NCBI GenBank assembly: GCA_027451445.1
Contig: DAIDJG010000307.1
Span: 1-37,573 of the forward strand
From: Singulisphaera sp.
GTDB taxonomy: Bacteria; Planctomycetota; Planctomycetia; Isosphaerales; Isosphaeraceae
Direction of reading: 5' to 3'
DNA: 37,573 nt
Part shown: one piece after another, positions 24,474 through 32,449 of the stretch
How positions within the stretch are numbered: the first letter of the stretch is position 1
Layout: the number at the start of each line of letters is the position of its first letter
Position numbers and translations under genes: made by a program
Notes under the pieces: generated by a model
What the model was told of the DNA's origin: nothing
Databases searched by the model: none
What the model saw: only the letters and a program-made list of their open reading frames with translations

Positions 24474-25499
24474 TCAAGGGGCTTTCGGTTCTTCACGGAG
24501 CATAATCCGTGCCCCGTTGATGACTTTATTCCATTGGAAGGCGGGACCTGGGTCGACCTTGTTGGTTTGAACGTGGTAGTGGCCGAGGAGCCCCTGGTAG
24601 CGGTCGAATTCCTCATCCGGAAGTTTCTTGCGGATCAAGGCACCGTCCGCATCGTGTGGGAAGTCGCAGCGGATTTTGGGAAAGATGGTGCACAGTGTCG
24701 CGGTCAGGCGAATCAGGGCATCGTACTGCTCGGGAGTGAAGTCGTATTGCCTCAGGGTCTGGCCTTGCACGTCCCCGGTGACAACTTCGTCGCGCGCGGG
24801 GCGCAATGTCAGTCCGCGCCGGCGCAGGCTTTCCAGCTCAGGGTTCGCTAGCCTGATGCGGCCCGTGTCATCGCGCTGATACCAGCGTTCGAGTGGTTCG
24901 GGGCGGTCGACGGGATAGGCCCCGACATTGGCGATTTCGATGCCTACCGAACGCGTGTTGGCCTTGGTGGCGTGCCAGGCGCGCTCCTTGAGGTCGAGCG
25001 TCTGGTAGATCGTGCCGTCGAGGTCGAGCATGAAATGGACGCTGAGCCCACGCCGATCGTGCAGCACATCGAAGCAATAACGGCTGGTCCCACGGGCATC
25101 GAAATGGATCACGAACTGGTCGACAACCGTCTGCAGCAGCGGAAGGTCCCACCCGCCCCCTCGCACCTGTTCGAGCTGCTCCGGCGTGAGCGTCGAGGCG
25201 GTCCGAAGGCTGAACCGGTTTGGGGTACGCAGGGTGCCTCCCTTTGAGGATTCAAAGTCGGACTGCTCGAGTGGAGTGAACCTGCGCTCGACGCGGTAAG
25301 CGTCATAACCGCCCGGGTCCATCCATAGGACCACGGGCGTCGTGGTGTGATAGAGCTGTCCGCAAACGACGATTTCATCGCCCCGGCGCACCAGGCGCTC
25401 GCCGATTTTGGGCTCGGCCGCATATGCGCACGAACCGCTGCCAGCGGCAATCAACGCGACAAGTCCGATGACAACGTTGTGGCAGCGTGTGTCTCTCAT
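24474..25499 (-). CDS. N-acetylmuramoyl-L-alanine amidase (Amidase_2/PGRP domain), exported
   Basis: 341 residues from the ATG at 25499, giving a signal peptide (NVVIGLVALIAAGSGSCAYA). The Amidase_2/AmpD-like zinc domain covers about 120-320: His132 in QFVIHFDARG, the strand HFMLDLDGTIYQTLDL, WHATKANTRSVGIEIANVG with His176 and Glu188, and GHYHVQTNKVDPGPAFQW with His307, Lys314 and Asp316. It hydrolyses the amide bond between MurNAc and the stem peptide in the periplasm, in wall turnover or recycling; planctomycetes do have peptidoglycan. About 100 residues precede the domain (GDEIVVCGQLYHTTTPVVLW). It is divergent from the serine-hydrolase gene, 133 bases apart. Confidence 0.9.
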   Translation of the reverse strand: MRDTRCHNVVIGLVALIAAGSGSCAYAAEPKIGERLVRRGDEIVVCGQLYHTTTPVVLWMDPGGYDAYRVERRFTPLEQSDFESSKGGTLRTPNRFSLRTASTLTPEQLEQVRGGGWDLPLLQTVVDQFVIHFDARGTSRYCFDVLHDRRGLSVHFMLDLDGTIYQTLDLKERAWHATKANTRSVGIEIANVGAYPVDRPEPLERWYQRDDTGRIRLANPELESLRRRGLTLRPARDEVVTGDVQGQTLRQYDFTPEQYDALIRLTATLCTIFPKIRCDFPHDADGALIRKKLPDEEFDRYQGLLGHYHVQTNKVDPGPAFQWNKVINGARIMLREEPKAP

Positions 25500-25632
25500 G
25501 GGGTGAGCGTATCCCGATCCGTTGAGGCCCGCAAGGGGGCGTGCTTTTGCTCGGAAACCATTTGGAGGCCGGGCTCCCACCTGCGACAATACCGCGGGTC
25601 AACCTCACCGCTCGTGAAGATGAAGTCAAGCC

Positions 25633-26559
25633 ATGAATACTCGCCCGCTGATCAGTCTCTTTGCACTGACAATTGCCTGGTGCTCTCGACTCGCGGCCGG
25701 CGCCGAGCCGACGGAATCGTCGGCGCTGGAAGCCAGGTTGCTGCCGTTGATCGAAGCGCATCAGGGGAAGGTGGCGATTGCCGTCAAGAACCTCAAGACC
25801 GGCGAGTCGTACCTTTACCGCGCCGACGAGCCCATGCCGACGGCCAGCTTGATCAAGTTCCCCGTCATGGTTGAGGCGTATCGCCAGGCGGCGGCGGGAA
25901 CGGTCGACCTCGACAAGACGGTGGCCCTCAAAAAAGCCGACAAGGTTCCGGGGTCGGGGATCCTCACCTACCACTTCTCGGACGGAGCGAGTTTTCCGCT
26001 GCGGGACGCGGTCCATCTCATGATCGTCTACTCGGATAACACGGCGACGAACCTCGTCCTCGACGCCATCGGCATCGGCTCGACGGCGGCGACGATGGAA
26101 AAAATGGGCTACCCGAATACGAAGATGCACTCGAAAGTCTTTCGCCGGGATACGTCCGTCTTCCCCGAGCGGAGCAAACAGTTCGGCCTCGGAAGCACAA
26201 CCGCTTCGGAGATGATTCGCCTCTGCGAGGCGCTCCAAGAGAAGGAATTGGTCAGCGCGTCGGCTTGCGACGAGATGCTGGCGCACATGCGTGCCTGCGA
26301 CGACAAGGACAAGTTCCCCCGCTTCCTACCGGCCGGTACGAAGCTTGCCTTCAAGACCGGGAGTGTCGACGAGATCCGAACCGCGGCTGGAATACTGGAA
26401 TGTCCCGCGGGCCCCGTCGCCCTCTGTGTTTTGACCCGTGACAACGTGGACCGTCGTTATCACCCGGACAACGCCGGAAACCGTCTCTGTGCGGAGGTCG
26501 CCCGCTCGGTCTTCGACCATTTTGCCCAGAAGAACGCGGAGCCCCCCTCGAAGCCCTAA
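25633..26559 (+). CDS. Exported class-A beta-lactamase-like serine hydrolase
   Basis: 308 residues with a signal peptide (LISLFALTIAWCSRLAAGA). The three penicillin-recognising motifs are present: Ser72-x-x-Lys75 in TASLIKFPV, Ser134-Asp135-Asn136 in VYSDNTATN, and Lys241-Thr-Gly in FKTGSVDE. The omega-loop ExxLN of true class-A beta-lactamases is not seen; the equivalent region reads PERSKQFGLGSTT. It could be a beta-lactamase, a D,D-peptidase or another serine esterase; resistance should not be assumed. It shares an intergenic region with the Amidase_2 gene and is followed 15 bases later by a small gene with a strong Shine-Dalgarno site, so a cell-wall role is likely. Confidence 0.88.
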   Translation: MNTRPLISLFALTIAWCSRLAAGAEPTESSALEARLLPLIEAHQGKVAIAVKNLKTGESYLYRADEPMPTASLIKFPVMVEAYRQAAAGTVDLDKTVALKKADKVPGSGILTYHFSDGASFPLRDAVHLMIVYSDNTATNLVLDAIGIGSTAATMEKMGYPNTKMHSKVFRRDTSVFPERSKQFGLGSTTASEMIRLCEALQEKELVSASACDEMLAHMRACDDKDKFPRFLPAGTKLAFKTGSVDEIRTAAGILECPAGPVALCVLTRDNVDRRYHPDNAGNRLCAEVARSVFDHFAQKNAEPPSKP

Positions 26560-26574
26560 TGGAAGGAGGTCGCG

Positions 26575-27063
26575 ATGAAGTTCTTCGACTCGCTGCGCAG
26601 GGCCTTGGTTCACGAGCCTGCCGCGCACGTTCCCCCCACGGACGAAGCGGGCCGGGAGCTGCGTGCCGCCTGGGGACTCGATAACGAGCGCGCAGCGGCC
26701 CCGCCGGAGGCGCATCCCGAGGGGTTCACCGATGCCAGTCTCTACGACCGGACGCAGTGGCGGAAGAAGCTTGCGCTCATCCTGAGCGAACTACCCGACT
26801 CGCGACTGCGTTGGGACGAGCTGATCGCCGAGGCCAAATCGATGAGCTTCGACCCGGCCTGGGTGACGCAGTGTCAGGTCGAAGAGTTCATGCTCTTGAT
26901 CCGCAGGGCGGTCGCCGACCGCCGGTTCACGGAGCAGGAGCACCAGACGCTCGACCTGGCGCGCGACCTGATCGGCATTCCGGAAGCCGAAGCCGAGGCC
27001 GCACTCCAGACCGTCATCACCGAGGCGCAGCAGTTTTTCGGCAAACCTGTAAGCAACGTTTGA
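26575..27063 (+). CDS. Hypothetical helical protein (TerB-like fold possible)
   Basis: 162 residues, with AAGGAGGT 4 nt before the ATG, 15 bases after the serine-hydrolase stop, so co-transcribed with it. The C-terminal half is a helical bundle: EEFMLLIRRAVADRRFTEQEHQ, then LDLARDLIGIPEAEAEAALQ. The pattern '(D)..(T/S)..E......A..IGI...E' resembles TerB/TerB-like domains, but I cannot assign it firmly. No signal peptide or membrane segment. A hairpin begins at its stop codon. Confidence 0.7.
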   Translation: MKFFDSLRRALVHEPAAHVPPTDEAGRELRAAWGLDNERAAAPPEAHPEGFTDASLYDRTQWRKKLALILSELPDSRLRWDELIAEAKSMSFDPAWVTQCQVEEFMLLIRRAVADRRFTEQEHQTLDLARDLIGIPEAEAEAALQTVITEAQQFFGKPVSNV

Positions 27064-27079
27064 GTCGAGTGCCGACTCA
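27061..27079. terminator. Hairpin at the end of the serine-hydrolase operon
   Basis: TGAGTCG/CGACTCA (27061-27067 and 27073-27079), 7-bp stem with 5-base loop. It starts at the stop codon of the 162-residue gene and lies between convergent operons. No U-run. Confidence 0.4.
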
Positions 27080-27148
27080 GGACTCCTCACGCGATTTGAA
27101 GCCGCCGAGACACGATCACCGTTTGACGCGGACCCTGGTCGGCCGGTC

Positions 27149-27547
27149 TTACTGAAGCGTATCCGGAAGCGCCTGAGGCTTGCCTTCCCGGTCGACGCAT
27201 GCCAGAGTGGAATGGCCTTCTGCGAGCAGTGTGCCGTCGCGCAACATCTCGTAACGGTGCACGATCTTGACGTGCGTGACCCGCTCGACGATCGTCCGCA
27301 GGGTGAGCAGGTCGTCGTAATAGGCGGGACGTTTGAACTTGCAACCGATGTCGACGATCACGAGGAAGTGGCCGGCGTCTTCGATCTCGCGGTAGGAAAA
27401 GCCTCGGGCGCGGAGCAGCTCGGTGCGGCCCATCTCGAAGTAGACGAAGTAATTGGCGTGGTGGAGCAGCCCCATGCGGTCGGTTTCCGCGTAGCGGACG
27501 CGGATCTGGATCTCGCCGCGGTCGGCTACGGGTTCGTCGTGCTTCAC
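27149..27547 (-). CDS. YbgC/FadM-type acyl-CoA thioesterase (hotdog fold)
   Basis: 132 residues from a GTG at 27547, preceded by AAGGAG at 7 nt. The GTGA overlap with the stop of the upstream phosphatase indicates translational coupling. The signature YAETDRMGLLHHANYFVYFEMGRTELL contains the catalytic Asp and the His-Ala-Asn of the 4HBT family (usual D..G..Y(H)xNYxxxFE), followed by the hotdog strands VIVDIGCKFKRPAYYDDLLTL and VTHVKIVHRYEMLRDG. It hydrolyses acyl-CoA or acyl-ACP thioesters in the cytoplasm; the chain length is unknown. Last gene of a three-gene unit with two phosphatases. Confidence 0.92.
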   Translation of the reverse strand: MKHDEPVADRGEIQIRVRYAETDRMGLLHHANYFVYFEMGRTELLRARGFSYREIEDAGHFLVIVDIGCKFKRPAYYDDLLTLRTIVERVTHVKIVHRYEMLRDGTLLAEGHSTLACVDREGKPQALPDTLQ

Positions 27548-28281
27548 CGCCGCGCTCCTTCCTCTCCCGGCTCGGTCTTGGCCGCGACGGCCTTGGCGTT
27601 CGCATCGGGACGCGTAATGACGACTAGCGGGAACGGGTCGTAGGGCCATTGCTCGCGTCCGGGCGTGCCGGGCTCGAACTCCTCGTTTGCCCACAGGCGA
27701 AAGTGGTCGGGTGTGTGGGGCAGGCCCGACTTGCGCAGCCAGGCCTCGTACTGGTCGAGGTGCTCGATCGTTAGCTTGCCGTCACCCGCCCTCACGAACA
27801 AATAGCGGAGCGAGAACTGCGCCTCGGCCTGTTCCAACGTCGAGCCCGGTTGCAGCAGCTCAGCGCACGCTGAGGCAAGCCCCGTGCGCTCGGCACCGCG
27901 CCAGCAGTGAATCAGAACCGGTCGTTCGCAGGTGTCAAGCGTTTGAATCAGAGTACGCATCTGGGCCCGCGACATCCATTCGCACGACGACATGGCGATA
28001 TCAATCTGCGTCGCCCCCGCGCCCAGCACCGCTTTTTTCTCGTCGCGGTACCAGGGCTCGTCCGGGTGGGACCCCCGGAGGTTCAAGACGCTCTTGATGT
28101 TGTGTTTTCGGACCGCGTCGGTCAGGGCGTTCGCGTCCATCTGGCCCGAGCGGTAGAGACGGCCTTCCTCAACGATCGCGAAGTTGTCAGTTGCCAGGTT
28201 CCAGCCGACGAATCCGAACGGGGGCACGAGCAGCAGCACAAGCGACCGGAGCAGCCATTTTCGTATGCGAGTTCCGCGCAT
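27544..28281 (-). CDS. Membrane-anchored dual-specificity-type phosphatase 2
   Basis: 245 residues, with GGAAGGA about 10 nt before the ATG. One N-terminal transmembrane segment (LLRSLVLLLVPPFGFVGWNLA) is followed by a cysteine-phosphatase domain: VLNLRG (about 65-70) and the P-loop HCWRGAERTG with Cys126 and Arg132 (Cx5R). The general-acid Asp cannot be placed with certainty. The tail beyond 180 (PDHFRLWANEEFEPGTPG) is not typical. By the positive-inside rule the domain would face the periplasm, but this is inference. It starts 3 bases after the preceding phosphatase gene ends and overlaps the thioesterase by 4 bases, so one operon. Confidence 0.87.
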   Translation of the reverse strand: MRGTRIRKWLLRSLVLLLVPPFGFVGWNLATDNFAIVEEGRLYRSGQMDANALTDAVRKHNIKSVLNLRGSHPDEPWYRDEKKAVLGAGATQIDIAMSSCEWMSRAQMRTLIQTLDTCERPVLIHCWRGAERTGLASACAELLQPGSTLEQAEAQFSLRYLFVRAGDGKLTIEHLDQYEAWLRKSGLPHTPDHFRLWANEEFEPGTPGREQWPYDPFPLVVITRPDANAKAVAAKTEPGEEGARR

Positions 28282-28284
28282 GGG

Positions 28285-28872
28285 TCAGCGTCCTTCCGTG
28301 AACGTTCCGGCGTACTGACGTTCCCGCTCGCGTGCTTCGAACGCCTTGATGAGCCTATGATCTTCCCGATCGGCGGGGGCGTCGGGCCGGGCCCAGGGGA
28401 GGCTCGCCACCTCATTCCATGCCCGCTCCGCCGACCATCCTTCATGGCGGATACGGTAGGCGGCGTGGACGAGGCTCGTTCTGTGGTGGCCGGCGACGCA
28501 GTGAAAGAACACCGGCTGCTTGCTGGGGTCGGCGAGGAGGTCCGCCGCCTCAGCCATCTGTTCGAGCGTTGCGCTCGACCCGCGCATCGGGACAAGGACC
28601 CAGTTCACTCCGGTCTGTTCGACGACCTTCGCCTGCGTGACGTATTTCGGGTCGTCTCGATTGATTGCCGTGAGTGTAACGATCGTGCGGATGTTCTCTC
28701 GGTTGATCAAGCGCGCGAGGGCACTCGGCTTCTGCCAGGCCCCTCGAATCAGGTGACCGGGGATCACGGCACGGGCGCGCTTGGGAAACCAGTGGTCCCA
28801 GAGCGCAACAGCGACGAGGGTGGACAGAAGCGTCACACCCAGTGTCAACCCGACGATCCGTCGACGGCTCAC
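28285..28872 (-). CDS. Membrane-anchored dual-specificity-type phosphatase 1
   Basis: About 195 residues from a GTG at 28872, which gives a clean basic-then-hydrophobic anchor (SRRRIVGLTLGVTLLSTLVAVAL); a longer ATG start at 28911 is possible. The P-loop FFHCVAGHHRTSL has Cys125 and Arg131 (Cx5R), and IRTIVTLTAINRDDP supplies the strand and loop before it. It is a paralogue of the next gene at low identity: same anchor, same fold. It is probably the first gene of the phosphatase-phosphatase-thioesterase unit, or the fourth if the upstream MBL, Uma2 and antitoxin genes belong to the same transcript. Confidence 0.87.
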   Translation of the reverse strand: MSRRRIVGLTLGVTLLSTLVAVALWDHWFPKRARAVIPGHLIRGAWQKPSALARLINRENIRTIVTLTAINRDDPKYVTQAKVVEQTGVNWVLVPMRGSSATLEQMAEAADLLADPSKQPVFFHCVAGHHRTSLVHAAYRIRHEGWSAERAWNEVASLPWARPDAPADREDHRLIKAFEARERERQYAGTFTEGR

Positions 28873-28965
28873 GCGCAACACCTTACTCCGGCCAGGGTCC
28901 CTCCCGCCCAATGCCGGGGAATTGTAACCGGAACCCCCTGGAGAGCAACCCCAACGGTCGACTGG

Positions 28966-29721
28966 TTAGGTCGGCAACCGGCTCACAAACTCGACGAACT
29001 TGCGTGTGTCCTTCAGCGGCGGTCCGTGCCCGAAACAGACGAGAGCGGGTTCCAGGGCAGCGAGTCGGCGGGCCGACTCGCGGTTCCGCGCGGGATCAAT
29101 CGTGAAGACCTTGGGTGCCTCCCGCAAGCGGGGCCGGAACGTCAGCCAGTCGATGTTGGCGATGACGTCGCCGAGGATCAGGACCCGGTCGTGCTCCCGC
29201 CAGTATGAGACATGCCCAGCCGAGTGGCCCGGCGTCTCGATGACGGTGAACCCACCCACTTCATCTCCCTCGCGCAGCCGGCGTGCGACAGAGTGCTTCG
29301 GTCCGCCGAAGATGGGGGCGATCGTCCGATTGAGCAACCGTTTTGGCAGCCGGTCGACGATCAAGCGCGGGTTTTCCACCGCGTCGGCATCGGCGTCCCC
29401 ACACCAAAGCGGGATGCCGAGGGCCTCGCATACAGCGTGGCTCGACCCCTGATGGTCAGGGTGGGCATGGGTCAGCGCGTGGGCGTTGACCGTGTGGCCT
29501 CGAAGCTGTTGCAGAATACGCCGATGATCAAAGCGTGTGGCCGCGTCGACGAGCACGTCGCCCATCAAGTAGACGTTGACGGCGTGCTGCGGGAAGCTCC
29601 GAAGCTGGTAGAGGTCGTCGGCCCATTGTTGCATCGCAGGAGTGTACGGTGGCAAACCCCGGCGCGGCAATGGTGGGGCAATCGCCTTGCCCGTCAGATT
29701 CGGACTGGCGGGCTCACTCAT
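28966..29721 (-). CDS. MBL-fold metallo-hydrolase
   Basis: About 251 residues if the ATG at 29721 is used, which overlaps the Uma2 stop by 8 bases; 222 if the ATG at 29634 is used, where the domain begins (MQQWADDLYQLRS). Neither has a good ribosome-binding site. Metal ligands: THAHPDHQG (HxHxDH), TPGHSAGHVSYW, the Asp in ILGDVIAN and the C-terminal His in CFGHGP. It is a glyoxalase-II/lactonase-like member without a signal peptide. Substrate unknown. Confidence 0.88.
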   Translation of the reverse strand: MSEPASPNLTGKAIAPPLPRRGLPPYTPAMQQWADDLYQLRSFPQHAVNVYLMGDVLVDAATRFDHRRILQQLRGHTVNAHALTHAHPDHQGSSHAVCEALGIPLWCGDADADAVENPRLIVDRLPKRLLNRTIAPIFGGPKHSVARRLREGDEVGGFTVIETPGHSAGHVSYWREHDRVLILGDVIANIDWLTFRPRLREAPKVFTIDPARNRESARRLAALEPALVCFGHGPPLKDTRKFVEFVSRLPT

Positions 29722-30265
29722 TGTGAGTGAACGCGATACGTTCGTAGACCCTTTGCAGCGATACTTGGCAATCGATCGAACTGAGCTGGAGTACGTCCTC
29801 AATCCGCTTCAGTCGTGTCAGATTCCATTCGTCGCGCGAACGCACGTACCGTTCCACGCGAGGTTGATCCTGAGCAACCAGAACGTACTCCCGTAACGAC
29901 TCCAACCGTTGATAGAGTTGGAACTTGCGGCCACGGTCGTATGCCTCGGTCGCGGGTGACGATACTTCGATCAGGACGGTCGGATTGAGCAGCGTGTCAT
30001 TCTCTTGATCGAGAAAACGCGGATCATGGCAAACTACGACGTCGGGATACGCGCACAATCCCGCTGTTTCAACATAGACTCTCATGCTCGCGATGTAAGT
30101 TTCGAGCCGTAGTTGACGGACCTGTGCGTCGATTTCAGCGCCAAGATTCCCGGTAATCAAGCAATGATTGCGATTGGATCGCGCCCTTGCTTGGATGACG
30201 CCGTTGTCGTATTCATGCCAGTATCCGGCGTTTCTCTCCGACGCGAGGTATTCCGACAGTGTCAT
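29714..30265 (-). CDS. Uma2-family (DUF820) putative endonuclease
   Basis: About 183 residues from the ATG at 30265, which follows GAGAGG; 190 if the ATG at 30286 is used. The restriction-endonuclease-like core has YPDVVVCHDP, IEVSSPATEAYDRGRKF (the E.x.V.S..T..YDR..K motif) and LREYVLVAQDQPRVERYVR. Uma2 proteins are abundant, often highly multiplied, in cyanobacteria and planctomycetes; their role is unclear, and some are linked to transposons. The 3' end overlaps the MBL gene start. Confidence 0.92.
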   Translation of the reverse strand: MTLSEYLASERNAGYWHEYDNGVIQARARSNRNHCLITGNLGAEIDAQVRQLRLETYIASMRVYVETAGLCAYPDVVVCHDPRFLDQENDTLLNPTVLIEVSSPATEAYDRGRKFQLYQRLESLREYVLVAQDQPRVERYVRSRDEWNLTRLKRIEDVLQLSSIDCQVSLQRVYERIAFTHNE

Positions 30266-30346
30266 GGGCAGCCTCTCGCAATCCATGGAATCGCGTCCGT
30301 CGTAAGGTCGAGCTTCTTACGCTAGCCGAATGCAAGAGAATTTAGA

Positions 30347-30574
30347 TCATAAGATGAGTGATTGATCATATTTATGGGTTGTTTCGTTCTGCCGATCCGC
30401 CTGACGGAGCTCCTTGCCAAGCCGAAGCACTTCGTCAAATTCGGGGTGATCCTTGAATGTTCCCGAGATGACGCTGATCCAGTTCGGGCGCGGGACGAGA
30501 GTCTTGATTTCGCCCTTGAGTTCGGCAAGCTCCCGTTCCACGGTCTCCAGGCGTTGTTCAATCGCCTTGGACAT
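30347..30574 (-). CDS. Small antitoxin-like protein without a visible toxin partner
   Basis: 75 residues, with GAGGAG 8 nt before the ATG. A helical N-terminus (KAIEQRLETVERELAELKGEI) is followed by the conserved block SGTFKDHPEFDEVLRLGKELRQADR. I recognise this as the type encoded upstream of VapC-like PIN toxins in planctomycetes and cyanobacteria. Directly downstream, only about 80 bases separate it from the Uma2 gene and no PIN domain is present. It is therefore an orphan antitoxin, or the Uma2 protein is its neighbour by chance. Confidence 0.7.
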   Translation of the reverse strand: MSKAIEQRLETVERELAELKGEIKTLVPRPNWISVISGTFKDHPEFDEVLRLGKELRQADRQNETTHKYDQSLIL

Positions 30575-30761
30575 CGCTGTGGCTCCTCAATCGCGAATGA
30601 GTCGAACACACGCCGTTGGGTCGCGATTGGTTCGTATTCGACTGTGGGTTCGATGCCGCTCTGCCGGGGGATTCGCTGTCGGCAAGTTCTGAGACAATCG
30701 AAGCGCTTCCTGTGGGCCAGGCATGGCGTTTCCGGAATCCCGGTAGCGTCGGTTCGACCAT
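30575..30761. other. Gap between the ThiE fusion and the antitoxin-like gene
   Basis: 187 bases. It holds the leader of the antitoxin-like gene; no hairpin or other feature stands out. Confidence 0.4.
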
Positions 30762-32297
30762 TTAACGATTGTCCAGTTTCTCCCGCAGCGCCGCCACCGC
30801 CCGCCGGGGAAACTCCGCCCGCACCACAGCGGAACTGACCGCGACGCGTGTCGCTCCCGCAGCCAACACCTCGTCGATGTTGTCCTCGTTGATCCCGCCG
30901 ATCGCAAACCAGGGTACATTCGTCGTCTCGGCGGCGAGGCGCACGTATGCGAGTCCAGCGAGGTCGGAAAAGTCCTTCGTCGCGCTCGAGAACACCGGTC
31001 CAACGCCGAGATAGCTCGCGCCCGAGACGACCGCCTGGTCAAGCTGGGGCCGGTTGTGGGTCGAAACGCCGATCAGAGCGCGAGGGCCGACGATCCGGCG
31101 TGCGTCGCGGAGCGTCACGTCATCCTGCCCAAGGTGCACGCCGTCGGCGGCGGCGAGGCGGGCGAGGTCGGGGCGGTCGTTGAGGATGAAGCGGGCGCGG
31201 GCCTGGGTGGTGAGAATGCGGACCTCGCGGGCACGGCTCAGCAACTCGCGGTCGGGGAGATTCTTCTCACGCAGTTGGATGATGTCGGCGCCCCCCGCGA
31301 GGGCCTCGTCGACGACCCACGTCAGATCACCCAGCGTCGGCTGGCCGCCAACCAGGACCATCAGACGCGCATCGCCGAGTGCGCGGTAAGCGTTCACGGC
31401 CGTGAGAACGAGCTTCTCCAGTGTGTAGACGTCGTAACGCAAGACCTCGAAGCGGCCTGCGAGCCAGACGTCGACGAGCTTGCTGTACTCTTCGAGCGAG
31501 CGGAGGGCTTCGCCGGTGCGCTTGAAGTTGGCGGTGAGAACGGCGCGGGGGTTCTCTCGCACCTGCTCCGAGGCTGTCATGATGTGCGTGCCGACGTCGC
31601 CAGGCGTATCGCGTGCGCCGATCAGAAGTTCGAGGTCGAGCCCGCGCACGGCTTCGGCCAGACGGTGGCGCACTTCCTTGAGCCGGCGCGTCAGGCCGGG
31701 ATCATCGAGCACGAACCGGACGTAATCCTCGACCACGCGCAGACCCTCTCTCGCGCGGTTGGCCGAGGCGTCGAGCATGCGGCCGAGATCAACCTCCTCG
31801 GTGGGATCAGTCAGTTCCAGGGAAGGCATCTCGCCCGCGATCAGCAGCGGTGCGGCCTCGGCGGCAACGGTTTCGACGAGGCGTTCGCGCAGGGGTTCGA
31901 GCGCCAGGCCTGCCTCGAGCAGGAGTGCATTAACCGATCCTCCCGACGAGAGCAATCCCGCGAGGAGGTGCTCTGTGCCGATCGGCCGCGTGCGATCATT
32001 CCTCCTCGCGTGGAGCTCGGCGTCGGCCAGAACAGCGCGGACGTCGAGCGAGTGGGGAAGCGGCTGCGGGGCCTCGTCATCGTTCGCGTCCAGGACGTCC
32101 GGCGCGCCGAGAGCGGCACGAAGGGCGGCGGGATCGAGTCCGAACTCGGCGAGCAGCAGGGCGGCCCGGCTCTCGGATTCATCCGCGAGGGCTGCGAAGA
32201 GATCGGCCGGCTCAACGGCCAGTGCAGCCCGGGCGCGGGCACGCGCTTGCGATTGGGAGAGGACTCTCGAAGCACCAGCCGTGTACGATTCCAGCAT
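30762..32297 (-). CDS. thiE: Clp_N-ThiD2-ThiE fusion: thiamine phosphate synthase
   Basis: 511 residues from the ATG at 32297; GGGA lies about 10 nt upstream and the Clp_N repeat starts right there. Residues 1-145 form a double Clp_N (Clp repeat) domain: LESYTAGASRVLSQSQARAR and, in the second repeat, RPIGTEHLLAGLLSSGGSV. Residues about 165-290 are a ThiD2 domain: LDASANRAREGLRVVEDYVRF, RDTPGDVGTHI and ANFKRTGEALRSLEEYSKL. From about 305 ThiE follows: DIIQLREKNLPDRELL, RFILNDRPDLARLAAADGVHLGQDD, IGVSTHN, YLGVGPVFSSATK and AIGGINEDNI. ThiE joins HMP-PP and thiazole phosphate into thiamine phosphate in the cytoplasm. ThiD2-ThiE fusions are known; the Clp_N addition is unusual. No TPP riboswitch is visible upstream. 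Confidence 0.88.
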   Translation of the reverse strand: MLESYTAGASRVLSQSQARARARAALAVEPADLFAALADESESRAALLLAEFGLDPAALRAALGAPDVLDANDDEAPQPLPHSLDVRAVLADAELHARRNDRTRPIGTEHLLAGLLSSGGSVNALLLEAGLALEPLRERLVETVAAEAAPLLIAGEMPSLELTDPTEEVDLGRMLDASANRAREGLRVVEDYVRFVLDDPGLTRRLKEVRHRLAEAVRGLDLELLIGARDTPGDVGTHIMTASEQVRENPRAVLTANFKRTGEALRSLEEYSKLVDVWLAGRFEVLRYDVYTLEKLVLTAVNAYRALGDARLMVLVGGQPTLGDLTWVVDEALAGGADIIQLREKNLPDRELLSRAREVRILTTQARARFILNDRPDLARLAAADGVHLGQDDVTLRDARRIVGPRALIGVSTHNRPQLDQAVVSGASYLGVGPVFSSATKDFSDLAGLAYVRLAAETTNVPWFAIGGINEDNIDEVLAAGATRVAVSSAVVRAEFPRRAVAALREKLDNR

Positions 32298-32449
32298 CCG
32301 CGTGGTTCCCGAGAAGCCGAGCGCGACGACCGCGCCGATTCTTGATTTCATTTGGAACGCTGGCCATGATAAGGGGGTTGTCAATAACCTCGCACCTTGC
32401 GCTCGGCTGCGCGAGGTCGGTCCCACCCTCTTAGATGCAGGAACCCACC

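Noticed and set aside
27907-29208. 433-residue plus-strand frame opposite the phosphatase/MBL genes
   Set aside because: Antisense shadow spanning several conserved genes.
31056-32345. 429-residue plus-strand frame opposite the thiE fusion
   Set aside because: Antisense shadow of a gene with unmistakable family motifs.
32298-32449. TPP riboswitch before the thiE fusion
   Set aside because: The conserved CUGAGA and related TPP-aptamer sequences are not seen in this leader.
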